64,000 bases of DNA from Actinomycetales bacterium (GTDB lineage: Bacteria; Actinomycetota; Actinomycetes; Mycobacteriales; Micromonosporaceae). The stretch's first letter is position 1. Every line of letters begins with the position of its first letter. The notes beneath the pieces are model-generated. The model was not told the origin of the DNA. It did no database searches and saw nothing but the letters and a program-made list of their open reading frames with translations. The translations under genes were made by a program, and so were the position numbers. Where the stretch lies: assembly GCA_002919305.1 (NCBI GenBank), contig PKFB01000060.1, positions 62,001 through 126,000 on the forward strand. The letters run 5' to 3'. Positions 10,140 to 19,722 of this stretch are shown piece after piece.

Positions 10140-11327
10140 CTATCTCCCGGCGTACGCGAAGCGTCGGTTCCAGGAGACCGCGGCGACAGCGGTGTCAGGA
10201 TGATCGCTGAAGAGCCCGTCAACGCCGAGCCTGAGGAACAGCGCGTACTCCGCGGCGATATTGCCGTACGCCGCCGGGTCGGTGCCGATCTGGAAGTCCA
10301 GCGGCAGGAAGTTGTTCTCGGCGCGGAACGTCCAGGCATGCACCAGCAGGCCCGCGCGATGCGCGTCCCGGATCAGGGAGGTGGGAGCGGTCAGCGCACC
10401 TGAGGAGTCCCGGGGCACGATCAGATTCTTGTTCGCACCGATGCCGTCGGCGTACCGGGAGATCCACCGCAGGCCTTGCGGGGTGGCCAGGTCAGCGTAG
10501 GTACGCGGGTCACCGGCCGCGACCAGGTCATACGGCGCGCCCGAGGAGTCAAGGAGCTGGATCAACGGCACATCGATCATGCGGTTGAGGTCCCGCAGAT
10601 TGCTGGTTTCGAACGACTGGATGTACACCGGCGCGTTCCGGTGCGCCAACCCGTTGCGGCGCAGGGTCTGCACCAAGGGTTCTTCCAGCGACAGCCCGAT
10701 GGAGTCGAAATAGGTGGGGTGCTTGGTCTCCGGGTAGATGCCGATCGTCCGGTTCAGGCGCCGGCTCTCCTGGCGGACCAGATCGATGATCTCCTGCAGG
10801 GTCGGGATCTGGTACAGCCCGTCGTACTGCGCGCTGTGCGGCCGCAGCTCAGGGAGGCGCTCCCGGGCGCGCAGCGTCCGCAGCTCAGCGAGGGTGAAGT
10901 CTTCGGTGAACCAGCCGGTCACGGCCTGACCGTCGATGATCTTGGTACGTCGCCGGTCGGCAAACTCCGGGCGCTGGGCCACATCGGTGGTGCTTGAGAT
11001 CTCATTCTCGTGCCGGGCCACCAGCACCCCGTCCCGGGTGGATACCAGATCCGGCTCGATGTAGTCTGCCCCCATCGCGATGGCCAGCCGGTACGCCTCG
11101 AGGGTGTGCTCCGGACGGTAGCCGCTCGCGCCTCGGTGGGCGATGACAATCGGGTCCCGTCTGGGATGGAAATGTCCCCGGAGAACGTCGTGCCAGCTAA
11201 CCGACTCTGAGGTGATCTGGTACGCAGGGGTCGCGGTCCTGCTCGCCGCAGCGCTCGCGGGCGTCGCCACCAGCGTGCTTCCAAGCAGCACGCCGGCGAG
11301 CCCGAGCGTTAACCATCGTCGCGCCAT
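10140..11327 (-). CDS. Secreted glycerophosphodiester phosphodiesterase
   Basis: 395 residues from ATG 11327, chosen because GGAGG lies 5 nt upstream; earlier in-frame starts lack a ribosome site. Residues 1-31 form a Sec signal peptide (RRW, hydrophobic core, ATPASAA cleavage region). The GDPD TIM barrel shows IAHRGASGYRPEHTLEAY with the catalytic His-Arg pair, then MGADYIEPDLVSTRDGVLVARHENEI with the metal-binding Glu/Asp and second His, and YPETKHP. The enzyme releases glycerol-3-phosphate from glycerophosphodiesters outside the cell, a phosphate and carbon scavenging role. Confidence 0.94.
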   Translation of the reverse strand: MARRWLTLGLAGVLLGSTLVATPASAAASRTATPAYQITSESVSWHDVLRGHFHPRRDPIVIAHRGASGYRPEHTLEAYRLAIAMGADYIEPDLVSTRDGVLVARHENEISSTTDVAQRPEFADRRRTKIIDGQAVTGWFTEDFTLAELRTLRARERLPELRPHSAQYDGLYQIPTLQEIIDLVRQESRRLNRTIGIYPETKHPTYFDSIGLSLEEPLVQTLRRNGLAHRNAPVYIQSFETSNLRDLNRMIDVPLIQLLDSSGAPYDLVAAGDPRTYADLATPQGLRWISRYADGIGANKNLIVPRDSSGALTAPTSLIRDAHRAGLLVHAWTFRAENNFLPLDFQIGTDPAAYGNIAAEYALFLRLGVDGLFSDHPDTAVAAVSWNRRFAYAGR

Positions 11328-11446
11328 AAGGTCCTCCATGCTGGGTGCGAATCCGGGGAGAGCCAACCGGATTCTGGTGACGGGCTGCTGACAAGCCGGA
11401 CAACACTCCGCGAAGACCGGATCGCCACCGCGTAGGCTGCACAGAC

Positions 11447-12703
11447 GTGCGCGTGCTTCTCATCGGTTCGGGCGGTCGTGAACACGCCCTTGCTGTCGCT
11501 CTCGCCGCTGACCCCGCCGTCACCGGGCTGTACTGCGCGCCGGGGAACCCCGGTATCGGGGCCGTCGCGCAGACGATGTCGGTTGCGATTACCGATCCGG
11601 AGGCGGTCGCCGGGTTGGCCACCGAACTCGCTGCGGACCTGGTGGTGATCGGCCCTGAGGCGCCGCTGGTCGCCGGCGTCGCCGACGCGGTCCGCGCCAA
11701 GGGCATCGCCTGCTTCGGGCCGTCCGCGGCGGCGGCTCAGATCGAAGGTTCCAAGGCGTTCGCCAAGGAGGTCATGGCTGCGGCCGGGGTGCCGACGGCT
11801 CGCGCGTACACCTGCTCCCAGCCGGAGGAGGTGGCCGCCGCGCTCGACGAGTTTGGCCCGCCCTACGTGGTCAAGAAGGACGGCCTGGCCGCGGGGAAGG
11901 GCGTGGTGGTCACCAGCGACCGGGAGGCGGCCCTGGCGCACGCCAGCGCCAGCGGACGTGTGGTGGTCGAGGAGTTTCTAGCTGGTCCGGAGTTCTCGCT
12001 TTTCGTGATCACCGACGGGGAGGCGGCCGTTCCACTGCTGCCGGCCCAGGACTTCAAGCGGGTCGGCGACGGTGACACCGGACCGAACACCGGCGGCATG
12101 GGGGCGTACGCGCCCCTGCCGTGGGCTCCGGAGAACCTCGTCGACGAGGTGATGACCCGAATCGTGCGCCCCACCCTGGGGGAGCTGAAGAACCGGGGTA
12201 CGCCGTTCGTGGGGCTGCTGTACGCCGGGCTGGTCCTCACCGCCGACGGGCCTAAGGTGATCGAGTTCAACTGCCGGTTCGGGGATCCGGAGACTCAGGC
12301 GGTGTTGGCGCTGCTGGAGACGCCGCTGGCGGGGCTGTTGCACGCGGCGGCGGTGGGGCAGCTGTCGGAGAAGCCGCCGCTGGCGTGGCGGCCCGGCGCC
12401 GCGGTGACCGTGGTGGTGGCCGCCGAGGGGTACCCGGGGACGCCGCGTACCGGCGATGTGATCACAGGCGCGTCCGGGGTGCCGGGGATCCTGCACGCTG
12501 GGACCGCGCTGCGTGAGGACGGGGTCCTGGTGTCGGCTGGAGGACGCGTGCTGGCCTGCACCGCTACCGGCGCCACCCTGGCGGAGGCGCGGGACGCCGC
12601 GTACGCCCTGGTCGACAGGGTCATGCTGGACGGCGCGCACTATCGGCGGGATATCGCGCTCGCCGCTGTCCGGGGTGAGATCCAGGTACCGGGCCGGGAC
12701 TGA
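11447..12703 (+). CDS. purD: Phosphoribosylamine-glycine ligase
   Basis: 418 residues, the full family length. It makes GAR from phosphoribosylamine, glycine and ATP (purine step 2). The N-terminal domain begins [13 protein letters not shown]. The ATP-grasp core shows [45 protein letters not shown] and [11 protein letters not shown]. The start is GTG 11447; TAGGCT at 11433-11438 is placed as a -10 for a leaderless transcript and there is no ribosome site. It is divergent from the phosphodiesterase gene. Confidence 0.97.
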   Translation: MRVLLIGSGGREHALAVALAADPAVTGLYCAPGNPGIGAVAQTMSVAITDPEAVAGLATELAADLVVIGPEAPLVAGVADAVRAKGIACFGPSAAAAQIEGSKAFAKEVMAAAGVPTARAYTCSQPEEVAAALDEFGPPYVVKKDGLAAGKGVVVTSDREAALAHASASGRVVVEEFLAGPEFSLFVITDGEAAVPLLPAQDFKRVGDGDTGPNTGGMGAYAPLPWAPENLVDEVMTRIVRPTLGELKNRGTPFVGLLYAGLVLTADGPKVIEFNCRFGDPETQAVLALLETPLAGLLHAAAVGQLSEKPPLAWRPGAAVTVVVAAEGYPGTPRTGDVITGASGVPGILHAGTALREDGVLVSAGGRVLACTATGATLAEARDAAYALVDRVMLDGAHYRRDIALAAVRGEIQVPGRD

Positions 12704-12761
12704 CCCGGGACTGACCTGGTACAGGCCTGGTGTCCAGACCACCCGGGGCACCCGCGGGCGG

Positions 12762-13811
12762 TCAGGTCTGAGCGTTGAAGGCGCGACAGTGACGCCGTAG
12801 CTCCTGGTCGTCCACGTCCAATGTGGAGGATGTGGGCGGCCCGGGCGTCACGAGCAGCGTGAGGAGCGTCTGCTCGACATGCCACCCACGTACCCGGATG
12901 TCGCTGATGGGTGGCTGGTTGGTGGGGTCCGGGCAGAGTGCCCGTGAGACCACGTTCTCGGTCGGGATGAACGAGATGGCGCCGTGCGCGTTCAAGAGCG
13001 TGGTCATGCGGTCGTCCACCGTGACCACATACCCGACCACCACCTCGGTGGGGGTGGTCGGGTCCTGATCGTCGATCTCCAGCATGCTCAGCGGCATCAC
13101 CGGTGCCCGGAGGAAAGCGGCGGCGATCAGGAGCGGAACCAGAAGTGCCAGGCCGCTTCCGGCCGCGATGGTGACTGGTTGGGCCGCCACGGCCGGAAGC
13201 GGACCACTTAACACCACGGTGAGTAGGGGCGGCAGGAGCAGCAACACGGCGGTCAATGGATCGTCACCACGCGCCGCCTCCATCCCGGCCGGCAGGAACC
13301 ACAGATACCCGAAGACGGCGGCCGCCACGGGAAGCACCCGGGACGCGAACCGTTCGAGCCGTGACCGTCCGCTTTCCCGCAGGATGAGCGCGCTGGTCGT
13401 CACTGTGATCATCCCCAGCAGAGGCAGAAAGCGCAGCTGCCAGGTCACCGCCGCGGTCACCACCGCCACCACGACCACCCAGCCCGGCAGGCGATAGGCG
13501 ATGCGGGCCAGGCGCGGTGACAGCGCGTGCGGGGCGCTGATCCGCGACAGGGTCCCCACCATCCACCCCACCAGCACGCCGATGGGAAAGATCCAGATCA
13601 GCTTGATGACCAGCCAGCTGATCAAGCCGATCGGATTGACGTGCTGGATGAGCAGCAACATCGTGGAGATGTTCTGCCGGCTCAGGTACCACAGGCGCAA
13701 CGCCAGCAGGACGAGTGGGAAAACCGGCAACAGGGCCCACAGCCACTGGCGGTCCCGAGTGCGCCGTTCCCGAGCCGGCTCTGCCTTTCCGTCACTGATG
13801 GGTTCGATCAC
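12762..13811 (-). CDS. Polytopic membrane protein of unknown function
   Basis: About 349 residues with six to seven hydrophobic helices between residues 25 and 240, then a soluble C-terminal domain of about 110 residues. A GTG at 13811 overlaps the stop of the upstream gene by 4 bp (GTGA), though the GTG two codons earlier (13817) is also possible. I do not recognise the family. The overlap with the solute-binding-protein gene suggests that the two products act together at the membrane. Confidence 0.7.
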   Translation of the reverse strand: MIEPISDGKAEPARERRTRDRQWLWALLPVFPLVLLALRLWYLSRQNISTMLLLIQHVNPIGLISWLVIKLIWIFPIGVLVGWMVGTLSRISAPHALSPRLARIAYRLPGWVVVVAVVTAAVTWQLRFLPLLGMITVTTSALILRESGRSRLERFASRVLPVAAAVFGYLWFLPAGMEAARGDDPLTAVLLLLPPLLTVVLSGPLPAVAAQPVTIAAGSGLALLVPLLIAAAFLRAPVMPLSMLEIDDQDPTTPTEVVVGYVVTVDDRMTTLLNAHGAISFIPTENVVSRALCPDPTNQPPISDIRVRGWHVEQTLLTLLVTPGPPTSSTLDVDDQELRRHCRAFNAQT

Positions 13812-14851
13812 GGCCACTCACGCACGTCGACCGGGTCCACCTTGGGTTGCTCACCTATCGCGACCTGCTGCTCGCCGTTGAACGGCTGCAGGGGTGCGAG
13901 GTGTTCCTCAAAGGCCTCCTCCCAGCGCTGATCCTCCGGATCGCTCCACGACCGGTACAGGTAGAGATTGACGAGGGTGCGCAGCGCTTCGTTGCCTCCG
14001 GTGTTGATCCCCCACGCCTCCACTCGGTCGTAACCGATGTCGTGGTGGTACAGCTGGTCGGGGTATTGCGCGACGAAACCGGCCATGATCGCCGCGTCGG
14101 TGGTGAACGCGTCGTAGGTGTGGTCGAGCAGGCCTGCTACGCAGGCTGAGGCGAGATTTTGTTCGTACAGATCCAGCCCCGCCTCGATGGCCGGTCCTTC
14201 AGAGGTGGAGGTGGTGATGGTGCACACCCGTTCACCGCGCAGATCCCCGAGGTGTTCAACCGGAGGGTGATCTCGGCGGGTGACGACCGATTGCTCAGTC
14301 AGCAAATAGGGCTCGGAGAAGCTGACCGACTCCTGCGCCTCCCGCTCCGGGGTGATGGTGTAGGAAGAGACGACCAGGTCCACGGTGATGTACTCACCGG
14401 TCGGCGTGGTCGCCTGCATGCGGGCCCGGTCTTCGGACTGGATCTGGTAGAACTCGACCTGGTCGCGGCGGAAGCCAAGATCCGAAGCGATCATCAGAGC
14501 GATGTCGATCTCGAATCCCACGAATTCGCGAAGGGTCTCGTCGTAGTAGCCAGTGCCCGGCTGATCGGCGCGTACCCCGATCCGGAGCACGCTTCGCCCT
14601 GTCAGCCCGGCCTCCTCAAGCAGCTCTTCCTCCGTGGGTGGGCCTGGAAAGCCCACCACCGCGAACACCCCGAGGACCGTCAACAGCGCGAGCACCACCA
14701 GCACTGTGATCAGCCGGAGCACCCGGGCTACCCGTGACCATGGCGAGAGATATCTGCCGGAAGCGGCTCCGGTAACGGATGAGGGCGCTCCACCCGGGGA
14801 GACCGACGGCTCATCCGGTCTTCTGGCCGCGGACCTGGTTTTGGTCGTCAT
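13808..14851 (-). CDS. Membrane-anchored solute-binding protein (polar amino acid PBP2 type)
   Basis: 347 residues from ATG 14851 (GGAG 6-7 nt upstream). After a 45-residue Ser/Pro/Gly cytosolic tail comes one membrane helix (about 47-69, LITVLVVLALLTVLGVFAVVG) instead of a lipobox. The rest is a type-2 periplasmic binding fold: LRIGVRADQPGTGYYD, FVGFEIDIALMIASDLGF, VDLVVSSYTITPEREAQ, VSFSEPYLLTEQSVV. These are hallmarks of glutamate/glutamine-type binding proteins. No ABC permease or ATPase is adjacent, so a sensory role with the overlapping membrane protein is more likely than transport. Confidence 0.82.
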   Translation of the reverse strand: MTTKTRSAARRPDEPSVSPGGAPSSVTGAASGRYLSPWSRVARVLRLITVLVVLALLTVLGVFAVVGFPGPPTEEELLEEAGLTGRSVLRIGVRADQPGTGYYDETLREFVGFEIDIALMIASDLGFRRDQVEFYQIQSEDRARMQATTPTGEYITVDLVVSSYTITPEREAQESVSFSEPYLLTEQSVVTRRDHPPVEHLGDLRGERVCTITTSTSEGPAIEAGLDLYEQNLASACVAGLLDHTYDAFTTDAAIMAGFVAQYPDQLYHHDIGYDRVEAWGINTGGNEALRTLVNLYLYRSWSDPEDQRWEEAFEEHLAPLQPFNGEQQVAIGEQPKVDPVDVREWP

Positions 14852-14996
14852 CGCAAGCTCCATTCCAGAGCTGAGCCTTGAGGTCGGGTTCGGTTGGCGG
14901 ATTCACGAACACCCAGAAAGCGACGGCCAGGAGAGGAGTACGCGACAGGGCGTACCGGATGCCACGATCAGCATCGCCTTAATGATCACGCGTCCT

Positions 14997-15019
14997 CCTC
15001 GCTCAGCGAGGTTCTTTTT
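14997..15019 (+). terminator. Short hairpin with T tract
   Basis: CCTCGC (14997-15002) pairs with GCGAGG (15006-15011) and TTCTTTTT follows. The orientation is plus, although no plus-strand gene ends here, so it may be a leftover or may serve antisense transcription. Confidence 0.5.
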
Positions 15020-15162
15020 CTATACAGTAACGACCGCCGTCCACCGCGATTCCTTCATTAATGATCTTGTATTTATGGATCTATTAATCGCAGTATCGCT
15101 GGGTGTGCCTCGCGGTGCGACGCATGAAGGCTAGGCGATCGTGGGACGGGGGATTCTGGTAA

Positions 15163-15333
15163 GAACCAGGGGACGCCGGGCAGACGAATCTGGAGAAAGC
15201 GGGGATTTCTACGCCGAGAACGTGTACTCGTCATGAAGCCTCAGGGCAGAAGCCCGCGCTTATGGAGTCGCTGGCCATGCCCACTGAGTGGGCTGAGGTG
15301 GGCGGTCGTGGTTTACCACTCGACGTTTGTTAG
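15163..15333 (+). pseudogene. 56-codon open segment resembling a transposase tail
   Basis: From just after a TAA to a TAG at 15331 the frame reads 56 residues, including TRHEASGQKPALMESL, AMPTEWAEVGG and a final LPLDVC. It has no start and no ribosome site. The composition recalls C-terminal tails of actinobacterial IS200/IS605-type TnpB proteins, but this is an impression from memory and the conserved TnpB motifs are absent. If correct, it is a remnant of an insertion element. Confidence 0.22.
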
Positions 15334-15468
15334 TGCAAGAGATTTTTAATTACAAGAGGGAGAGGTGAGTGAATGATTTTGGTTTAACGCCCGTTTTGGT
15401 GGTAAGAAGCGGGTGGTGGAGAGGGGGGCGGATTCATTGTGGTGGTAAAGGCGCAGGTACTTCGCCTA

Positions 15469-15509
15469 AAAGCCGTGGGGGGCGACGTCTGATCGCCGCC
15501 CACGGCTTT
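15469..15509 (-). terminator. Terminator of the PHP metallohydrolase gene
   Basis: An 11-bp stem (15469-15479 with 15499-15509) continues inward with 5 pairs (15481-15485 with 15493-15497). On the minus strand a TTTTAG run overlaps the stem end. It lies 45 bp beyond the stop of the metallohydrolase gene. Confidence 0.75.
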
Positions 15510-15553
15510 CTCAGCTCATGAGAAGACAGGCAGTCACACGACGGCGAGGCGGG

Positions 15554-17098
15554 TCATATTCCCAGAAATATCGGGTTGGTAAGCGCGACCATCGTGTCCG
15601 GGGTGGTCTGGGTCGGCACCGGGCGACGGATCTCGGCGCGTACCCAGGCCGTGCCGGCGGGCACCTCCCAGCGCACCGTGGCCGCGCCGGAACCTGGGAT
15701 GTCCGCGGTGTACGCCAGGCCCTCGGGGGTGAGCAGCTGAATCTGACAGTTCGGGGCTCCCTCGACCTCCAGAAGAATCTCAGTGCGGGCGCCGGTACGC
15801 AGATACTCGCCGATCCCGGCGGTGCGGCCACCGGACCGGGCGGTCATCCGCAGCTGAACGTGCGCCGACTCCGCCAACCAGGAGCGGCCGGCTCGCAGAC
15901 CGGCGAGCACGTGGCGAGTGGTGAGCGCGTCCGCCTGGACCACCGTTTGAGGCAGACCGACGGTCTGGGAGGAGTTGTGGGAGTCGGAGTTGCCGATCGC
16001 GGGGATCCACCGTGGACGGTGCCCATGACCCCGTCGGGCTTCGGTCACGGCGCGGCGCAGCAGCTCATCCCAGGTCTGGACCGCGAGCTGATCGTCTAAA
16101 GTCCACGGCCCATTCCAGACTTCGACGGCGTCGACATCGTCGTATCCGAATTCCCAGGGACAACCCACATAGGGGCAATAGGGGTGGGCCGCGACCACCA
16201 GGCCGCCCACCGCGCGTACCTGCTGTGCGAAACGCCGGAATTGGCCGGAGTCTCCGAAGCGGTAGCGCCAGTCGATCCAGTACCCCGGTGGCAAACCCAG
16301 CGCCAACCAGTGTCCGGAACGGGTCGTGATCTCCTCACCATCCACAATCAACAGGTCCTCACCAGCGTGTCGTCCCCACTGGAGGGAGGCGCTGGTGGTG
16401 TTGTGCTCGGTGGAGGCGATGAAGTCGAGTCCCGCGGCGCGGGCCGCCGCCGCGAGGTCCTCCGGCTGCCAGACGCCGTCCGAATGCTGGGTGTGGAGAT
16501 GACAGTCTCCCCGGTACCACGCGCGTCCTCGCCCACGGGCCTGCTCCGGGGCCGGGGTTGGAACAAAACGACGCCCCGGCGATCCGTACCGCAGGGTGAT
16601 GTCCACTCGGTACTCCATGCCCTGAGGAGCGATGGTGTAGGGCCCCAGGATGATGTGCCAGGTCCCAGGGGTGATCGGACCCGGAAGATAACCCGGGGTG
16701 GCCGCTGACGCGCTGATCGTGAACCGGTCCCGGAAACCGCCGGACCAGCCGCGGAACCCGCGGGCGTTGCCCAGGTCATGTCCGGCGGGGGAGAAGATGC
16801 CGATATCCAGCGCGTTGCCGGCGGTCCCGGGCGGCACCGGTGGCCTGTCGTAGGTGTAGACCACCTCGATCTCCCGGACGCCCCGCGGGATCTCCACCGG
16901 CAGGTACCACCAGTCGGGCGCACCCGCCTCGAACCGGCCGGTGATGGTGCGGGTCTCCTCTCGCCGGTTGGTTTCCGCGGCGAAGCTCACCGCGGGCAGG
17001 AACCTGTCCAGGGTCGCCGTCGCAAGCGCGGCTCCCGCCGCGATGAACAGGGCACGTCGACCCGGATTTGTTGCGGTTTCAGTCCTGGAGCCACACAT
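15554..17098 (-). CDS. Tat-exported PHP-domain metallohydrolase (CehA/McbA-like)
   Basis: 514 residues. The N-terminus (NPGRRALFIAAGAALATATL) is a twin-arginine-type signal. Residues 40-180 are a beta-rich accessory domain. The PHP domain begins at about 195 with YRGDCHLHTQHSDGVW (metal ligands H200 and H202), followed by ASTEHNTT, DGEEITTRSGHWLALG, VVAAHPYCP and IGNSDSHN, the ordered metal ligands of CehA/McbA-type hydrolases. These enzymes cleave ester or phosphoester bonds, and known members act on carbaryl and related substrates. The natural substrate here is unknown. It is probably monocistronic. Confidence 0.88.
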   Translation of the reverse strand: MCGSRTETATNPGRRALFIAAGAALATATLDRFLPAVSFAAETNRREETRTITGRFEAGAPDWWYLPVEIPRGVREIEVVYTYDRPPVPPGTAGNALDIGIFSPAGHDLGNARGFRGWSGGFRDRFTISASAATPGYLPGPITPGTWHIILGPYTIAPQGMEYRVDITLRYGSPGRRFVPTPAPEQARGRGRAWYRGDCHLHTQHSDGVWQPEDLAAAARAAGLDFIASTEHNTTSASLQWGRHAGEDLLIVDGEEITTRSGHWLALGLPPGYWIDWRYRFGDSGQFRRFAQQVRAVGGLVVAAHPYCPYVGCPWEFGYDDVDAVEVWNGPWTLDDQLAVQTWDELLRRAVTEARRGHGHRPRWIPAIGNSDSHNSSQTVGLPQTVVQADALTTRHVLAGLRAGRSWLAESAHVQLRMTARSGGRTAGIGEYLRTGARTEILLEVEGAPNCQIQLLTPEGLAYTADIPGSGAATVRWEVPAGTAWVRAEIRRPVPTQTTPDTMVALTNPIFLGI

Positions 17099-17212
17099 AC
17101 GAGCCTCCGAATCTTCACCCGAAACCGGACGCTACATCCGTTTGGTGAACAGAGGCTGTCTGATGAGCGGCGGCATTACGTGAGCTGCGGTATTAGCTGC
17201 GGTATTACGTGC

Positions 17213-17250
17213 GTCGGGTCGTCCTCCCGAGGGAGAACGACCCGACCTTT
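17213..17250. terminator. Terminator hairpin between MMPL and PHP genes
   Basis: GTCGGGTCGT (17213-17222) pairs with ACGACCCGAC (17237-17246), with further pairing inside and CCTTTAAT after it on the plus strand. Just upstream AGCTGCGGTATTA is directly repeated (about 17183-17208). Confidence 0.65.
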
Positions 17251-17313
17251 AATCGACATGCATCGATGTTATGGGGAGATCCTCACGGAGCTCCCCACGG
17301 TGGCGCAACCGCC

Positions 17314-19530
17314 TTAGGGGTGAACCAGCTCTGGCTCGGGCGCCTTGTTGTCGTGGTCCGTCTCCAGGCGGTGACGCAGCTTCTCGCCCTCCACGTCCAC
17401 GTTGGGCAGCACCCGGTCCAGCCACCGCGGTAGCCACCAGGCGCTGCGGCCAAGAAGCGCCATCACCGCCGGCACGACCGTCATGCGGACCACGAAGGCG
17501 TCCACCGCGACTCCGAAGGCGAGGGCAAAGCCCACCGTCTTAATCGTTGAGTTGTCGGAGAAGACGAAGCCCGCGAAGACGGCGATCATGATGATCGCGG
17601 CGGCGGTCACCACCCGGACTCCATGGGTGAACCCGCTGATGATGGCGTCCTTGGGGGTGGCACCATGCACGTGCTCCTCGCGCATCCGGGTCACCAGGAA
17701 CACCTGGTAGTCCATCGCCAGCCCGAACACCACACCGATCATGAAGATCGGCAGGATGCTGATGATAGGCGCGGTCTCCTCGACCCCGAACACCTCCATC
17801 AACCAACCCCACTGGAACACCGCCACCAGGGCACCGAAGGTGGTCGCGACGGTGGCCAGGAAGCCCACGGTCGCCTTCAGAGGCACCAGGATCGAACGGA
17901 ACACCAGCATCAGCAGGATGAAGGCCAGACCCACAACCAGCACCAGATAGGGCAGCATGGCGTCGGCCATTACGTCGGAGATATCGATGTTGACGGCGGT
18001 CAGGCCGGTGACGACGAGGTCGGCGCCGTGGTCTTCAGCGACGCCGTCGGAGACGTCCCGAATGGTGTGGACCAGCTCCTCGGTTTCAGCGCTGGCGGGG
18101 GCGGTCGCCGGGATCACGGTGAGCAGCGCGGTATCACCCGCCTGGTTAAAGACCGGCGGACTGACCGAGATCACGCCGTCGAGCGCAGAGATGGAGTCGG
18201 AGACCGCCGTGACCACCGCGGCCGGGTCGGCGGTGCCGGCGGCGTCAACCGCGACGGTGAGCGGGCCGTTGAATCCGGGCCCGAAACCTTCAGAGAGCAG
18301 GTCGTACGCCCGACGCTGCGTGGTTTCCGGGCCCAGGTTGCCGTCATCGGGCAGGCCCAGGCGTAGGTCCAGAGCCGGCAGTGCCAGGACCACCAAGCCC
18401 ACGACCGACAGCAACAGCACCGGAAGCGGGCGCCGGGTGATGAACGCTGCCCAGCGATGTCCGAAGTTGGGCTTGCCCGCCTCCTCCGCCTCCGGGTCAC
18501 GGGCACGCAGCCCGGGGATCCGGCCAGCGAGTACCCGCTGCCCCGCAAAGCCGGCAAGCGCGGGCAGCAGAGTGAGGGCGATGAGCACCGCTATCGCCAC
18601 CGCGCCGGCGGCGGCCAGACCCATCTCGGTGAGGATCGGGATACCGACCACGGACAGGCCGACCAGGGCGATCACCACGGTGAGGCCCGCGAAGACCACG
18701 GCGGAACCGGCGGTGCCCACGGCTCGGCCGGCGGCCTCCTCGCCGCTGAGACCGGTGGTGATCTCGTGCCGGTACCGAGACAAGATGAACAGCGCGTAGT
18801 CGATCGCGACCGCCAGGCCGAGCATCAACGCCAGCGTGGGAGTGGTGGAGCTGAGATCCACGAACCCGGTGGCGATCAGGACCGCCGACATGCTGATCAT
18901 GATCCCGAGGAGCGCGGTGAGCAGCGGCAGACCGGCGGCGACCAGCGATCCGAAGGTGATGGCCAGCACGATCGCGGCCACGATGAGACCGATGACCTCG
19001 GTGAGCTGTTGTTCGAACGGCGGCGATATCGCGTCACCACCGATCTCCACGGTCAGGCCAGCGTCGCGTCCGGGCTCCGGAGCCTCCTCAAGCGCCTCCC
19101 GAGCCTCCTCGGTCATCTCCATCGACTGCACGGTGTAGGTCACCCGCGCGTACCCGATGCGGCCGTCCGGGGAGATCGCCTGAGTCTGATAAGGATCGGT
19201 CACCGTGGCGACTAAGGGCGCGGCTTGTAACCGTTCGACAACCTCCGTGACCGCGGCCTGATGATCGGGGTCAGTCAGCGACTCCCCTTCAGGAGCGGCG
19301 AAGACCACGTTGGCGTACGCGCCATCGGCGGACGCCTCCGGGAACCGCTCTTCCAGCAGGTTAATCGCTTCCTGGGCCTCGGTGCCGGGGATCGAGATCG
19401 AGTCGGTGGTCTCCCCAGAGAGAGTCAAGGCGCCGATCCCGACAGCCACCAGCAGGGCCACCCACGCACCGAGGACCGACCACCTTCGTCGGAAGGAGAA
19501 TCGGCCGAGCCGATAGAGGAATGTCGCCAT
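17314..19530 (-). CDS. MMPL/RND-family membrane transporter
   Basis: 738 residues from ATG 19530 (AGGAG about 7 nt upstream; the longer open frame adds 21 residues without a ribosome site). It has two repeats of one helix, a large extracellular domain and five helices, the MmpL/actinorhodin-transporter plan. Motifs include GLAVAIDYALFILSRYRHE in the first half and GLAMDYQVFLVTRMREE in the second, both with the proton-relay Asp-Tyr. Members export lipids, polyketides or drugs using the proton gradient. The upstream TetR gene is the likely regulator. Confidence 0.93.
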   Translation of the reverse strand: MATFLYRLGRFSFRRRWSVLGAWVALLVAVGIGALTLSGETTDSISIPGTEAQEAINLLEERFPEASADGAYANVVFAAPEGESLTDPDHQAAVTEVVERLQAAPLVATVTDPYQTQAISPDGRIGYARVTYTVQSMEMTEEAREALEEAPEPGRDAGLTVEIGGDAISPPFEQQLTEVIGLIVAAIVLAITFGSLVAAGLPLLTALLGIMISMSAVLIATGFVDLSSTTPTLALMLGLAVAIDYALFILSRYRHEITTGLSGEEAAGRAVGTAGSAVVFAGLTVVIALVGLSVVGIPILTEMGLAAAGAVAIAVLIALTLLPALAGFAGQRVLAGRIPGLRARDPEAEEAGKPNFGHRWAAFITRRPLPVLLLSVVGLVVLALPALDLRLGLPDDGNLGPETTQRRAYDLLSEGFGPGFNGPLTVAVDAAGTADPAAVVTAVSDSISALDGVISVSPPVFNQAGDTALLTVIPATAPASAETEELVHTIRDVSDGVAEDHGADLVVTGLTAVNIDISDVMADAMLPYLVLVVGLAFILLMLVFRSILVPLKATVGFLATVATTFGALVAVFQWGWLMEVFGVEETAPIISILPIFMIGVVFGLAMDYQVFLVTRMREEHVHGATPKDAIISGFTHGVRVVTAAAIIMIAVFAGFVFSDNSTIKTVGFALAFGVAVDAFVVRMTVVPAVMALLGRSAWWLPRWLDRVLPNVDVEGEKLRHRLETDHDNKAPEPELVHP

Positions 19531-19722
19531 GATGATCTCCTGTCCAGTCGTTTCCCGTGATGACGCGAAAGTGAGCGAGACGCCGTGGCCCACACAGGAC
19601 GTGGCGCCATACGGCGGATAGGGGGGCGTGGGAACCGGCCTGACGACGTGCCGGCGACGTCAGGGCAGGGGGGATCCATCAGGGCAGGCAGAGGGAGCTA
19701 CCCGGATAGATGAGATAGGCCG

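Larger units (their letters stand above)
14852..15468. other. Gene-poor, partly AT-rich interval
   Basis: About 600 bp upstream of the solute-binding-protein gene. Bases 15012-15110 are AT-rich and may hold its promoter. A minus-strand open frame at 14811-14978 (no usual start codon) has coding-like sequence with a hydrophobic core. A plus-strand open frame at 15163-15333 is described separately. No tRNA or other RNA gene is recognisable. Confidence 0.5.
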
